The notes under the pieces were generated by a model. That model was not told the origin of the DNA, made no database searches, and was given only the letters and a program-made list of their open reading frames with translations. The position numbers and the translations under genes are program-made. Shown here in pieces: positions 25,344-34,644 of a DNA stretch of 64,000 nucleotides (position 1 is its first letter; the number at the start of each line of letters is the position of its first letter). The DNA is from Lachnospiraceae bacterium (GTDB lineage Bacteria; Bacillota; Clostridia; Lachnospirales; Lachnospiraceae), in the NCBI GenBank assembly GCA_910575565.1, contig CAJTFL010000022.1, positions 1 through 64,000 on the forward strand, read 5' to 3'.

Positions 25344-27329
25344 ATGAGAGTGCAGGCAGCAGTCAGGGAGAAGTGGGAAAAGTATGGGAAGTACGGATGG
25401 AAAACAGTGAATATCCTGGCTTTTTTGCTGATGCCAGTGGTTTCTTACCTGGCCTTTGAGTATGTGACCGGGAATCTGGCGACAATTCCTTTGGATATGG
25501 CGGTGCTGAATATTCTTTGGATTGGGGCGCTGTACCTGGCGGTTTTTGCTTTTTGCCAGACCACCAGGATTGCCGTACCGTTAGTATCGGTGCTTTTATT
25601 CGGGGTTTCCCTGGCGGAAACCTTTGTGGAGTCCTTTCGGGGAACGCCGATTATGATTTGGGAAGTTTTGGCCGTCCGCACGGCGATGACGGTGGCGGGG
25701 AATTACCATTTTGAGTTTTCGGAGAGGATGAAATATGCGGGGGCGGCGTTAGCTGCCTTAAATGTGCTGCTTTGGTTTTTTCCTGTCCGCGTAAGGGGAT
25801 GGAGGAAAAGGCTGGCGGCCGGAATTCTGGGGATCAGCTGCGCTGCAGGTTTTGCCGCGAATTTTTATTTGCAGATAGTGCCCTTTAAGATGCTGGGGAT
25901 TAATATGTGGGCTATAAATGATACTTACCAGCAGTACGGCTACCTGCTTTCCACGGCAGTTTCATTAAAGTATGTGGTTAAAACCCCGCCTCATGGATAT
26001 TCCCTGGCAAGGCTGGAAGAAATTTATCTAGAGATAGAGGAAGACCTGGCGGAAGAGGAGGCTGGGGCGAAAGAAAAGGTTATGGCGGAAGGGGGAGCTG
26101 AGTCGAAAGAAAAAGCCCTGGCAAAAGGAGATGCAGAAGAAAGCGGCGAGGCAAAAAGCCGGGCGCTTTTAGTCCCCGGGGACGGCCAGGGAGTGCAGCC
26201 GGTGAACCTGATCTGCATTATGAACGAAAGTTTGTCAGAGCTTAAGGTGGTGGGGGATTTCACCACCAATCAGGAGTATTTGCCGTTTATCGGAAATTTG
26301 CGGGAAAATACCGTAAGGGGGAACCTTTGCGTGCCGGTGTTCGGCGCCATGACCAGCAATACGGAATTTGAATTTCTCACCGGGGATTCCATGGCCATGC
26401 TTCCTTCCGGCAGCATAGCTTACCAGTTTTACGTAAAGCCGGGAGCCTGTACCTTAGTAAGCACGTTAAAGGAGCAGGGATATTATTCCGTGGCAATGCA
26501 TCCTTTCCCCAGGGAAAACTGGAACCGGGATAAGTGCTACCGGAATATGGGCTTTGATGAATTCTGGGATTACGATTCCTATGGGGATAGCTTCCTGATC
26601 CGCAATTACGTCAGTGATCGCTCGGATTACCAGAAGATTATCCAGGCCGTGGAGGATAAGGAACATCCCGATGACCGGCTGTTTGTGTTCAATGTGACTA
26701 TGCAGAACCATGGGGGCTATGATGTGCTGTATGAGGATTTCCGGCAGGAGGTGTACCTGACCGGAGGGGCAAGGGGGAAATATCCCAAGGCGGATCAGTA
26801 CTTGTCCCTGATGAAAGAGTCGGACGAAGCTTTTCGGGAGCTTTTGGAATATTTTAAAGAATGTGAAGAGCCTACGATGATCCTGCTTTTTGGCGATCAC
26901 CAGCCAGGGGTGGAAGATGAATTTTTTGATGAGATTGCCGGGAAAGCCAGCAGCCAGATGAGCGCCCCGGAACAGCTGGTGTGGTATCAGACGCCTTTTA
27001 TCATTTGGACGAACTACGGGCAGCCTTACCAGGACTTGGGGGATTTGGGAGCGGTGTATCTGTCTTCTTATCTGCTTAAGCTGGCGGGGCTTAGGCTGAC
27101 GCCTTACCATCAGTTCCTTTTGGAAATGGCCGAGAGCCTTCCGGTAGTGCATCCCATTGGCTTTTTTGCGCCTGACGGGACGTATTATGGCTGGCCGGAG
27201 GCGGAGTCGGAGCAGTGCCCTTACCAGAAAACGGTGCTGGAGTATGAATGTCTGGTTTATAACCACAGCCTGGCTGGCCGGACGGTGGAGAAGCTTTTTT
27301 CTCTGCCCTCAGTGGGAACCGGCAGGTGA
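25344..27329 (+). CDS. LtaS-type sulfatase (phosphoglycerol transferase family) membrane protein
   Basis: 661 aa from ATG 25344; AGGAGG at 25337-25342 is only two bases from it, so the GTG at 25350 is a real alternative. Five predicted membrane helices in residues 20-200 (for example FLLMPVVSYLAFEYVTG, AVLNILWIGALYLAVFAF). Then an Ala/Glu-rich linker and an extracellular alkaline-phosphatase-fold domain starting NLICIMNESLSEL near residue 288 (the Asn-Glu-Ser of LtaS with a catalytic Thr-type position downstream) and ending with LFGDHQPG near 516. Polymerises or transfers glycerol-phosphate, as in lipoteichoic acid, or decorates a glycan. The last codons lie in a palindromic repeat. Confidence 0.88.
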   Translation: MRVQAAVREKWEKYGKYGWKTVNILAFLLMPVVSYLAFEYVTGNLATIPLDMAVLNILWIGALYLAVFAFCQTTRIAVPLVSVLLFGVSLAETFVESFRGTPIMIWEVLAVRTAMTVAGNYHFEFSERMKYAGAALAALNVLLWFFPVRVRGWRKRLAAGILGISCAAGFAANFYLQIVPFKMLGINMWAINDTYQQYGYLLSTAVSLKYVVKTPPHGYSLARLEEIYLEIEEDLAEEEAGAKEKVMAEGGAESKEKALAKGDAEESGEAKSRALLVPGDGQGVQPVNLICIMNESLSELKVVGDFTTNQEYLPFIGNLRENTVRGNLCVPVFGAMTSNTEFEFLTGDSMAMLPSGSIAYQFYVKPGACTLVSTLKEQGYYSVAMHPFPRENWNRDKCYRNMGFDEFWDYDSYGDSFLIRNYVSDRSDYQKIIQAVEDKEHPDDRLFVFNVTMQNHGGYDVLYEDFRQEVYLTGGARGKYPKADQYLSLMKESDEAFRELLEYFKECEEPTMILLFGDHQPGVEDEFFDEIAGKASSQMSAPEQLVWYQTPFIIWTNYGQPYQDLGDLGAVYLSSYLLKLAGLRLTPYHQFLLEMAESLPVVHPIGFFAPDGTYYGWPEAESEQCPYQKTVLEYECLVYNHSLAGRTVEKLFSLPSVGTGR

Positions 27330-27382
27330 AAATTCATGCGAGCATGATTTTCACCTATGCGGTTCCCGCTGGCTGAACTGTT
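27304..27382 (+). repeat. long palindromic repeat element, copy 2 of 3
   Basis: Same element as 3015-3092: outer arms AGTGGGAACCG / CGGTTCCCGCT, inner GGTGAAAATTCATGC / GCATGATTTTCACC. It overlaps the 3' end of the LtaS-like gene and supplies its last eight residues and stop, so the element was inserted at, or adopted as, the gene end. It may also terminate transcription. Confidence 0.85.
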
Positions 27383-27394
27383 AAGGTAGAATCA

Positions 27395-27425
27395 GCCGTC
27401 CGTTCAGCCCGCGCCATTCGCAAAA
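27395..27425 (+). repeat. 31-base repeat, copy 2
   Basis: One mismatch to 25226-25256. It is followed by a run of short GCGC-rich inverted repeats (AACGCGCTTTCAGCGC region) leading into the third palindromic element. Confidence 0.75.
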
Positions 27426-27479
27426 ACGCGCTTTCAGCGCTTTCCGCTGCTTGCGCAGCTCCTTTTGCTCATATACGGG

Positions 27480-27562
27480 CGCTCCCTCAGTGGGAACCGA
27501 TAAAGGAAAATTCATGCAAGCATGATTTTCCTTCATGCGGTTTCCACTGGCTGAACTGTTAA
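27480..27562 (+). repeat. long palindromic repeat element, copy 3 of 3
   Basis: Begins GCGCTCCCTCAGTGGGAACC and ends GGTTTCCACTGGCTGAACTG. It shares with copy 1 the GCGCTCCCTCAGTGG head and the TAAAGGAAAATTCATGC inner arm, with one A/G change in the loop. It lies just before the promoter at 27570. Confidence 0.85.
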
Positions 27563-27569
27563 ATAAATA

Positions 27570-27598
27570 TTGACAAGATTCGGGGTTGCGTGTAAAAT
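27570..27598 (+). promoter_or_regulatory. upstream promoter of the opp region
   Basis: TTGACA, 17 bases, TAAAAT. A perfect -35 and five of six -10 bases. It would give a leader of about 590 bases before oppB unless it serves an undetected RNA. Confidence 0.65.
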
Positions 27599-28087
27599 TG
27601 GTAGTATGTTTATGCAATTTTATGTGTTTTGCTTCTCCTAGGGCTTTGTTTTTTCAGGGAATAAGCCCAGACCTGGGCTGTATGCTGGCTTTGGCTTACG
27701 GGATGCAAAGCTGGCAGTTTATCTTATTGCAGGAGAGGGGCGTAGGAGAGGAAGTTTAAGGATCGGCCATCGGGCCTGGTGCAGTTTTCATTCAGCTCTT
27801 TTTTGCAGGGGCAGTATGGTTAAATCCGATATTGACAGAGGTTTGGACAGCCTTTGAGGCTTACTGGTGTTCTGCTTGCATGGAATCTGGCAAAGTTCTG
27901 CCGGAGAGGGATGTGTCAGTATGCTGGCTTCGGGGGCTTTTATCTTGCCTTAGCCTGTGTTTTTGGGGGAGACAAATGTACATAATCAGCATACGGCCAG
28001 CGGCTTGGCCAGAAAAGGGCCGGTATGGGACAGTCAGATAATCTCAAAATTGGACAGGATATGCCAGGATAAAGAAACGTTCTTCTA
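27599..28087. other. 489-base non-coding leader/intergenic
   Basis: No supported gene. Short palindromes such as AGCCCAGACCTGGGCT occur, and a 69-codon frame starting 27832 lacks a ribosome site and homology. It may be a long leader transcribed from 27605, but no known riboswitch or T-box motif was recognised. Confidence 0.4.
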
Positions 28088-28116
28088 TTGACGGAAGTTT
28101 ATTCTTACAGTAGAAT
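28088..28116 (+). promoter_or_regulatory. main promoter of the opp operon
   Basis: TTGACG, 17 bases, TAGAAT, about 82 bases before the oppB start. A cre-like sequence (TTGCAAACGGTAAAAA, 28150-28165) lies downstream of it, where a CcpA roadblock could act. Confidence 0.65.
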
Positions 28117-28198
28117 AGGGACGGATGTAACTGTGATGATCCAAAACGGTTGCAAACGGTAAAAAGTGCTGAGAAAAAAGAAAATAGGATGTGATAAA

Positions 28199-29146
28199 AT
28201 GGGCAAATACTTTGCAAAACGAATCGGGATGGCGCTGGTCACGATTTTTCTAGTTACCTGCCTGACCTTCCTTCTGATGAACGCAGTGCCGGGAAGCCCC
28301 TGGTTAAGCGAAAAATCCCCATCGGAAGCTACTTTGGCTGCCTTAAATGCCAAATATGGGCTGGACAAGCCGGTTTCCGTCCAGTTAATGATGTACCTGA
28401 AAAATTTATTAAAAGGTGATTTCGGCGTGTCCTTAAAGATGCAGAAAAACCGGGCAGTAACCAGCATTATCGCGGAGATGTTCCCTATTTCCGCCCGGAT
28501 TGGCGCCATGGCCCTTACTTGGGCGGTGCTGGTAGGCGTGCCCCTTGGCTGCCTTGCGGCCTTTAAGCGGGGGAAGTTTACCGACAGCGTGCTGCGGGTG
28601 ATTTGTACCCTGGGGATTTCCATGCCCAGCTTTGTGGTGGCCTCGGTGCTATTAGTTACTTTTGCAGGCGGGCTTGCGGTGTTAAAGATTTTTCCCACGA
28701 TTTTCGATCCTGCCCTGGGCTGGCGTTCCTATGTGCTGCCCTGTTTTTCCCTGGGATTTTACCCTATGTGCTATACGGCCAGACAGACCCGTTCGGCTAT
28801 GCTGGACTCCCTGAACCAGGAGTACATTAAGACGGCCAGGGCGAAGGGCCTTAAGAATTTTAAGATCATCTTTAAGCACGCCCTGCGGAACGCCCTGATC
28901 CCGGTGATCACTTATTTAGGTCCCCAGGTGGCCTTTACCCTCTGCGGCGGCTTCGTGGTGGAGAGCGTATTTTCCATTCCCGGCCTTGGGCGGTATTTTG
29001 TGCAGTCCATCCAGAACCGGGATTACCCGGTGATTATGGGAACCACGATTTTCCTGGCCACCTTCATTATCCTGATGAACATGGTGGTGGATCTTCTCTA
29101 CAAGGTGGCGGATCCCAGGATCAACCTGACGAAGGGAGGAGAATAA
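28199..29146 (+). CDS. oppB: oligopeptide ABC transporter permease OppB
   Basis: 315 aa from ATG 28199 (AGGATGTGATAAA before it; the earlier ATG at 28166 has no site). Six membrane helices. The DppB/OppB N-terminal helix FAKRIGMALVTIFLVTCLTF, the TM domain and the EAA loop (EYIKTARAKGLKNFKIIFKHALRNALIP) that contacts the ATPases. Ends PRINLTKGGE, typical of the family. Imports peptides from the cell surface with OppC, OppD, OppF and OppA. First gene of the five-gene operon with one-base spacing to oppC. Confidence 0.95.
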   Translation: MGKYFAKRIGMALVTIFLVTCLTFLLMNAVPGSPWLSEKSPSEATLAALNAKYGLDKPVSVQLMMYLKNLLKGDFGVSLKMQKNRAVTSIIAEMFPISARIGAMALTWAVLVGVPLGCLAAFKRGKFTDSVLRVICTLGISMPSFVVASVLLVTFAGGLAVLKIFPTIFDPALGWRSYVLPCFSLGFYPMCYTARQTRSAMLDSLNQEYIKTARAKGLKNFKIIFKHALRNALIPVITYLGPQVAFTLCGGFVVESVFSIPGLGRYFVQSIQNRDYPVIMGTTIFLATFIILMNMVVDLLYKVADPRINLTKGGE

Positions 29147-29147
29147 G

Positions 29148-30500
29148 ATGGCCGAAGAAAAGAAAATGAAGCGATGCATCGTCACCCTTCAGCCAGATAT
29201 TGAAAATCTATTGGGGGATTTGTCGCCGGAAGATTTCCAGATGGCTTCCAGCCAGGAAAGGGAGGACTTTATCCAGGAGCGGAAAAGCGTGTCCTACTGG
29301 AAGGATGCGTGGCGCAGGCTGCGGAAAAACGTGGTGGCTATGGTAGCCCTGGGCGTGATTATCTTCCTGTTCTTGTTCGCCTTTGTGGGGCCGTACCTGA
29401 TCCCTTACGGTTATGAGCAGTTTAATAAAGGGGCAGAGAATTTATATCCTTATCACTACAGCTTAGAAGACCAGAAGCGCCTGGATGCGGAGATTGCCCA
29501 GCGCACCCAGTCGGAGGTTTTAGATGTTGATGAGCTGATTGCCAAGGCTAAGGCGGAAGCCGAGGCAAAGGGCGAGAAGTTTACGAAGAAAGACGAGGCG
29601 GTCATCAAGGCTCAGGCCAAGGTGGCGGCTAAGGCATCCACGGAAAATGCGGAAGATGCAGATCCCAATGTGATCCGCAAGGAGCTGGGGATTAAGAAGC
29701 ATCTCTTTGGCTATTCCTTAGGGGAGCTGGAGAAAAAAGCAGCCGGGGAAAAGGTATTCCCCCATGTGTTCGGTACGGATATGTACGGCCGGGATATTAT
29801 GGTTCGGGTGATGTATGGAGCCAGGGTGTCCATGGCGGTAGGAATCTGCGCCGCCCTCTTAGTTCTGGTGATCGGCGCTACCTATGGGGCGATTTCCGGC
29901 TACTGTGGCGGCAGGGTGGATGCGGTGATGCAGCGTTTCGTAGAGCTGATTTACTCCGTTCCGGAAATGCTGGTGGTGCTGTTAATTGCCACGGCCTTAA
30001 AGCCGATTTTGACGGAGTATGTTAACTCCGGCGGAACCAGCCCCTTAAAATCTTTTGTGAATATTTTGGGGCCTAACCTGATTTCCATGTTTATTGCCTT
30101 TGGCGTGCTTTACTGGGTGACGATGAGCCGGATTATCCGCGGCCAGGTGCTCCAGTTAAAGCAGCAGGAGTATGTGACGGCGGCCAGGGCCCTTGGGGCT
30201 TCCGGGGGAAGGATTATCCGGCAGCACCTTCTGCCTAACTGTATCGGGCAAATTGTGGTGACGACCTGTTTGCAGATTCCCTCGGCGATTTTCCTGGAAT
30301 CCTTCCTGTCCTATTTAGGCGTAGGCGTATCCGCTCCCCTGCCAAGCTTAGGCTCCATGGCTACCGATGCCTTAAGCGGTATGTATACGTACACATACCG
30401 GCTGATTGTGCCGTCCATTATCTTAAGCGTAATGATTCTGGCATTTAACTTATTTGGCGACGGGCTGCGGGATGCTTTGGATCCCAAGCTTAAGAAATAG
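29148..30500 (+). CDS. oppC: oligopeptide ABC transporter permease OppC with large insertion
   Basis: 450 aa against about 300 for typical OppC. The N-terminal domain (SYWKDAWRRLRKNVVAMVALGV) and membrane core with EAA loop (QEYVTAARALGASGGRIIRQHLLP) are standard. Between the first membrane helix and the FGTDMYGRDIMVRVMYGARVS segment lies an extra stretch of about 100 residues (roughly 90-200), charged and rich in Lys/Ala/Glu (IAKAKAEAEAKGEKFTKKD). This places it in the first extracytoplasmic loop, probably a helical arm touching OppA. The rest is an ordinary permease partner of OppB. Confidence 0.93.
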   Translation: MAEEKKMKRCIVTLQPDIENLLGDLSPEDFQMASSQEREDFIQERKSVSYWKDAWRRLRKNVVAMVALGVIIFLFLFAFVGPYLIPYGYEQFNKGAENLYPYHYSLEDQKRLDAEIAQRTQSEVLDVDELIAKAKAEAEAKGEKFTKKDEAVIKAQAKVAAKASTENAEDADPNVIRKELGIKKHLFGYSLGELEKKAAGEKVFPHVFGTDMYGRDIMVRVMYGARVSMAVGICAALLVLVIGATYGAISGYCGGRVDAVMQRFVELIYSVPEMLVVLLIATALKPILTEYVNSGGTSPLKSFVNILGPNLISMFIAFGVLYWVTMSRIIRGQVLQLKQQEYVTAARALGASGGRIIRQHLLPNCIGQIVVTTCLQIPSAIFLESFLSYLGVGVSAPLPSLGSMATDALSGMYTYTYRLIVPSIILSVMILAFNLFGDGLRDALDPKLKK

Positions 30501-30514
30501 ATAGGAGGGGCGAG

Positions 30515-31528
30515 ATGGCCGAGCAGAATGCAAGCAAAAAGTTATTGGAAGTAAAGGATCTCCGCGTTTCCTTCTTTACCCCGGCCGGTGAGGTAAAAGC
30601 GGTAGGCGGGATTTCCTATGATTTGAATTACGGTGAAGTGATGGGCGTGGTGGGGGAGTCCGGCTCCGGGAAGAGCCAGGAGGCGTACTCCATTATGGGG
30701 CTTTTGCAGTCCCCGGGAAAGGTCATCGGAGGCTCAATCACCTTTGAGGGCCAGGATGTGCTTGCCTTGTCCAAGGCGGAGATGACGGCTTTTCGGGGAA
30801 GCAAGGTGTCCATGATTTTCCAGAACCCCATGACCTGCTTAAATCCGGTGTATACCATCGGAAACCAGCTGGTGGAAGCCCTCCGCGCCCACGATAAGGC
30901 CATTTCCAAGGCGGAGGCCGAGAAGCGGGCCATGGAAATGATGGAGATGGTAGGCATTAACAATGTGGAGAAGCGGATGAAGCAGTATCCCCACGAGTTT
31001 TCCGGCGGTATGCGCCAGAGGGTGATGATTGCCATGGGCCTTATCTGCCATCCTCAGCTTTTGATCGCGGACGAGCCTACTACGGCGTTGGATGTGACCA
31101 TCCAGGCGCAGATCCTGGAATTGATGAAGAACTTACAGAAGAAGACGAAGATGGGGATTATTTTCATTACCCATAACTTAGGCGTGGTGGCGGATATTTG
31201 TGACAAGGTATCGGTCATGTATGCAGGAAAGATTGTAGAGCAGGGGCCGGTAGACGATATTTTCTATGAACCTGCCCATCCCTATACCATGGGGCTTCTC
31301 CGTTCCATGCCCAGGGTAGATGCGGAAAGCTATGAGCGCCTGATTCCTATTGAGGGGACGCCGGTAGATATGCTTAATCCCCCGGAGGGCTGCCCCTTCG
31401 CCCCAAGATGTGAAAAGTGCATGAAGATTTGCTTGAAAAAAATGCCTCCTTACGTGGAGGTGGGTGAGAACCACCGTTCCGCCTGCTGGCTGCGGGTACA
31501 GGAGACGATGAACAAGGAGGAAAGCTAA
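30515..31528 (+). CDS. oppD: oligopeptide ABC transporter ATPase OppD
   Basis: 337 aa. Walker [10 protein letters not shown] near residue 46, Q-loop, ABC signature FSGGMRQRV near 163, Walker [14 protein letters not shown]-loop ITHNLGVV. C-terminal oligopeptide/dipeptide ABC domain with Cys-rich [14 protein letters not shown] (probable Fe-S or zinc binding as in other OppD/DppD). Powers peptide import. Spaced 14 bases from oppC with GGAGGGG ahead of the ATG. Confidence 0.96.
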   Translation: MAEQNASKKLLEVKDLRVSFFTPAGEVKAVGGISYDLNYGEVMGVVGESGSGKSQEAYSIMGLLQSPGKVIGGSITFEGQDVLALSKAEMTAFRGSKVSMIFQNPMTCLNPVYTIGNQLVEALRAHDKAISKAEAEKRAMEMMEMVGINNVEKRMKQYPHEFSGGMRQRVMIAMGLICHPQLLIADEPTTALDVTIQAQILELMKNLQKKTKMGIIFITHNLGVVADICDKVSVMYAGKIVEQGPVDDIFYEPAHPYTMGLLRSMPRVDAESYERLIPIEGTPVDMLNPPEGCPFAPRCEKCMKICLKKMPPYVEVGENHRSACWLRVQETMNKEES

Positions 31529-31529
31529 G

Positions 31530-32544
31530 ATGGCAAACGAAGAAAAAATACTCCTTGAGATCAATAATTTGCGGAAGTATTTCCCCATTAAGGGGATAAA
31601 AGGCCCCGGTGTCCAGGCGGTGCAGGATGTTTCCTTTTATATTAAGAAGGGGGAGACATTAGGGCTTGTAGGGGAGTCAGGCTGCGGCAAGACAACCCTT
31701 GGGCGGACCATCCTGCGGCTTTACGAGCCGACGGGGGGGGTGCATTGCCTATGACGGCACACCGATTTACGACAATCCTTTAGGGTCGGACGGGAAGCCT
31801 TTAGGCAAGGCCAAGGCAGTGAATATGCTTCCTTACCGGCGGAAGATGCAGATTATTTTCCAGGATCCTTCTGCTTCCCTGGATCCCCGCATGACTGTGG
31901 GGGAGATTATCGGGGAGGCCATCGATATCCATAAGCTGGCTTCCGGCAAGGCGGATCGGGCGGATATGATTAAAGAGCTTTTGCGCAAGGTAGGCTTAAA
32001 TACGGAGCACGCCAACCGCTATCCCCATGAGTTTTCCGGAGGGCAGCAGCAAAGGGTGGGGATCGCAAGAGCCTTGGCGGTAAAGCCGGAGTTTATTGTC
32101 TGCGACGAGCCCATATCCGCTTTGGATGTGTCCATTCAGTCCCAAGTGGTGAATATGCTGGAGGATATGCAGGCGGAGATGGGATTAACGTATCTGTTTA
32201 TTGCCCATGACCTTTCCGTTGTGCGCCATATTTCCAACCGGATCGGCGTAATGTATTTGGGATCCCTGGTGGAGCTTGGGGAAAGCTATGAGCTAAACCG
32301 CCATCCCATCCACCCTTACACCCAGACGCTGCTTTCGGCAGTGCCGGTTCCGGATCCGAAGCTTAGCCGTTCCCGGCAGAGGATTGTGCTGGAAGGCGAT
32401 ATTCCAAGTCCCATGAATCCGCCCAGCGGATGCCGGTTCCATACCAGATGCCCTTATGCGACGGAAAAATGCAGCAAGGAAGCGCCTAAGTTTAAGGAAC
32501 ATGAGCCAGGCCATTGGGCAGCCTGCCATTTGCTGGATCAATAA
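31530..32544 (+). pseudogene. oppF: oligopeptide ABC transporter ATPase OppF, frameshifted at a G8 run
   Basis: Starts [20 protein letters not shown] with Walker [10 protein letters not shown], then meets a run of eight G (31733-31740). In the given frame it stops soon after (31752-31754). From 31741 the +1-shifted frame continues with the rest of OppF: signature FSGGQQQRV, Walker B FIVCDEPISALD, H-loop IAHDLSVV and CRFHTRCPYATEKC. Removing one G gives a full ATPase of about 337 codons. A sequencing or assembly error, or slippage, is at least as likely as true loss, as OppD cannot normally work alone. oppA lies 135 bases downstream. Confidence 0.9.
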
Positions 32545-32679
32545 TGGTATCAGATCCAAAAAGGATTTTGATATAAAGCGTGCCTAAAAATTTCTGGGCG
32601 CGTCATGCGGCAAATGGCAGCAGGCGAAGGATTTGCCAAAGCCTTTTGCGCGCAGAAAAAAGAAGGAGGAGTGTCTATT

Positions 32680-34434
32680 ATGAGAAAGACAAAGAAAGTT
32701 CTGTCCCTTACCTTAGCTTCTGCCATGGTTTTGTCCCTGGCAGCCTGCGGCGGCGGCGGAACGGAAACTACGGCGGCAGATACGGAAGCCACTACGGCTG
32801 CTGTCGAGGAAACCACGGCTAAAGAGGATGAGGAAACCACGGCAGAAGAGGCGGAGAGCACCGATTCCGGGGAGGGCTTTAACCTGTCCGTTTGCCTGGC
32901 ATCTGAGCCTCAGGCCATCGACCCTGCCTTAAACTCCGCAGTGGACGGCGCAATTATGATTAACCATATGTTTGAGGGACTGACCAAATGGGTAGATGAC
33001 GGCAACGGCAATGCCATCCTGGCTCCCGGACAGGCAGAATCCTTTGAGAAGGTGGAGAATGAGGACGGAACCGTTACCTATACCTTCAAGCTTCGTGACG
33101 GCATCAAGTGGTCCGACGGCCAGGATGTGACGGCTGGGGATTTTGAGTACAGCTGGAAGCGTCTGGCTACGCCGGATACGGCTGCAGATTACTGCTACAT
33201 GATCGATATGGTAAAAGGCTATGCGGAAGTTGCAGCCGGCAGCGCTGATCCGGATACCCTGGCAGTAAAGGCCATTGATGATAAGACGCTGGAAGTCGTA
33301 TTGACGTATGACTGCCCCTATTTTGAGGAGATCGTAGCGTTCCCGGCCACCTTCCCTGTTCGCCAGGATAAGGTAGAGGGCAATGACGAGTGGACCTATG
33401 ATGTGGCTACCTACATTGGCAATGGCCCCTACAAGATGAAAGAGTGGTCCCATAACGCGTATATTGAAGTTGAGAAGAACGAGAATTACTACGACTATGA
33501 GAAACTTGGCCCGGATACCATCCGTTTTGCCCTGCTGGATGATGACAATGCAATATTAGCGGCCTATAAGAGCGGCGAGCTGGATTTCATCGAGAACCTT
33601 CCTATGGATGAACTTCCCAACTACTTGGCTTCCGGCGAGCTGGATATCTCCGATTACCTTGGAACCTATTACGTATGCTTTAATACTGAGGATGAAGTGT
33701 TTAAGGATCCTAAGATCCGCAAGGCTTTCTCCCTGGTTATTGACCGCAACTACATTGTGGACAACGTATCCCAGGCTGGCGAAGTTCCGGCAACAGGCTT
33801 CGTACCCGCAGGCGTAAATGACGCGGCAGGCCCAGGCCATGATGATTTCCGTACCGTAGGCGGCGAGTACTACAGCGTAGACGAGGCGGATTACGAAGCA
33901 AACTGCGAAGAGGCACGCGCCCTTCTGGCAGAGGCTGGCTATCCTGGCGGTGAAGGCTTCCCCACGGTAGAGTATTTATACAATACGGCGGACAACCACA
34001 AGAAGATCGGTGAGGCTCTCCAGAATATGTGGCAGGAGCAGTTAGGCGTAACCGTTACCTTAAACAACCAGGACTGGAACGTATTCTTGGAGAACAGGAA
34101 GCAGGGCAACTATCAGATCGCACGTAACGGCTGGATTGCTGACTACAATGATCCCTGTACCTTCTTAGATATGTGGTATACGGACGGCGGAAACAATGAT
34201 GCTCAGTACTCCAACCCGGATTATGATGCACAGATCGACGCTGCCAAGGCTACTTCCGTTGCAGAGGAGAGGATGAAGGCTTTCCATGCAGCTGAGGATA
34301 TCCTGATTAAGGATGACAATGTGCTGGCTCCTATTTACTTCTATACCCAGCCCAATATGCTGGCAGAGGATATCAGCGGAATGTATTATACGCCGCTGGG
34401 ATACTTCTTCTTTGGGTATACGTCTAAAAACTAA
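32680..34434 (+). CDS. oppA: oligopeptide-binding lipoprotein OppA
   Basis: 584 aa from ATG 32680 (AGAAGGAGGAG upstream), chosen because the lipoprotein signal (LSLAAC, Cys23) begins there; an earlier in-frame ATG is an artefact. Residues about 30-70 are an Ala/Thr/Glu-rich linker (ETTAADTEATTAA). Then solute-binding domain 5: VCLASEPQAIDPALNSA, FKLRDGIKWSDGQDVTAGDF, LEVVLTYDCPYF, the FVPAGVNDAAGPGHDD hinge and the ARNGWIADYNDP block. Captures peptides outside the cell and delivers them to OppBC. Terminator at 34485-34531. Confidence 0.96.
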   Translation: MRKTKKVLSLTLASAMVLSLAACGGGGTETTAADTEATTAAVEETTAKEDEETTAEEAESTDSGEGFNLSVCLASEPQAIDPALNSAVDGAIMINHMFEGLTKWVDDGNGNAILAPGQAESFEKVENEDGTVTYTFKLRDGIKWSDGQDVTAGDFEYSWKRLATPDTAADYCYMIDMVKGYAEVAAGSADPDTLAVKAIDDKTLEVVLTYDCPYFEEIVAFPATFPVRQDKVEGNDEWTYDVATYIGNGPYKMKEWSHNAYIEVEKNENYYDYEKLGPDTIRFALLDDDNAILAAYKSGELDFIENLPMDELPNYLASGELDISDYLGTYYVCFNTEDEVFKDPKIRKAFSLVIDRNYIVDNVSQAGEVPATGFVPAGVNDAAGPGHDDFRTVGGEYYSVDEADYEANCEEARALLAEAGYPGGEGFPTVEYLYNTADNHKKIGEALQNMWQEQLGVTVTLNNQDWNVFLENRKQGNYQIARNGWIADYNDPCTFLDMWYTDGGNNDAQYSNPDYDAQIDAAKATSVAEERMKAFHAAEDILIKDDNVLAPIYFYTQPNMLAEDISGMYYTPLGYFFFGYTSKN

Positions 34435-34484
34435 TGTTAAGATGAACAGTGAACGGGCGGAGCTTGCCTGAATATTAGAAGGAA

Positions 34485-34531
34485 TAAACCCTTGCAAATG
34501 GCATGAGAATGTTGTTTGCAGGGGTTTTTTG
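34485..34531 (+). terminator. terminator of the opp operon
   Basis: Stem AAACCCTTGCAAA / TTTGCAGGGGTTT (T-G mismatch in the middle) followed by T6. Clear rho-independent signal 50 bases after oppA. Confidence 0.85.
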
Positions 34532-34644
34532 TTGAATGGACATAGATTTTTATTAATGTGAAAAAGAGATAGACCGCCAGCACCACACTATTCCGAACAA
34601 AAGAATCTAGAGCGACTATCCGATAATGGATTTTGTCAAAGAAA

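Noticed and set aside
26466..27266. 266-codon minus-strand frame inside the LtaS-like gene
   Set aside because: Antisense shadow without ribosome site; the plus-strand sulfatase motifs are unmistakable.
27832..28041. 69-codon frame upstream of oppB
   Set aside because: No ribosome site, no known family and Cys/Trp-rich random-looking composition.
31733..31740. Programmed ribosomal frameshift in oppF
   Set aside because: No slippery heptamer, stem or internal ribosome site is apparent beyond the G run, so error, slippage or mutation is preferred.
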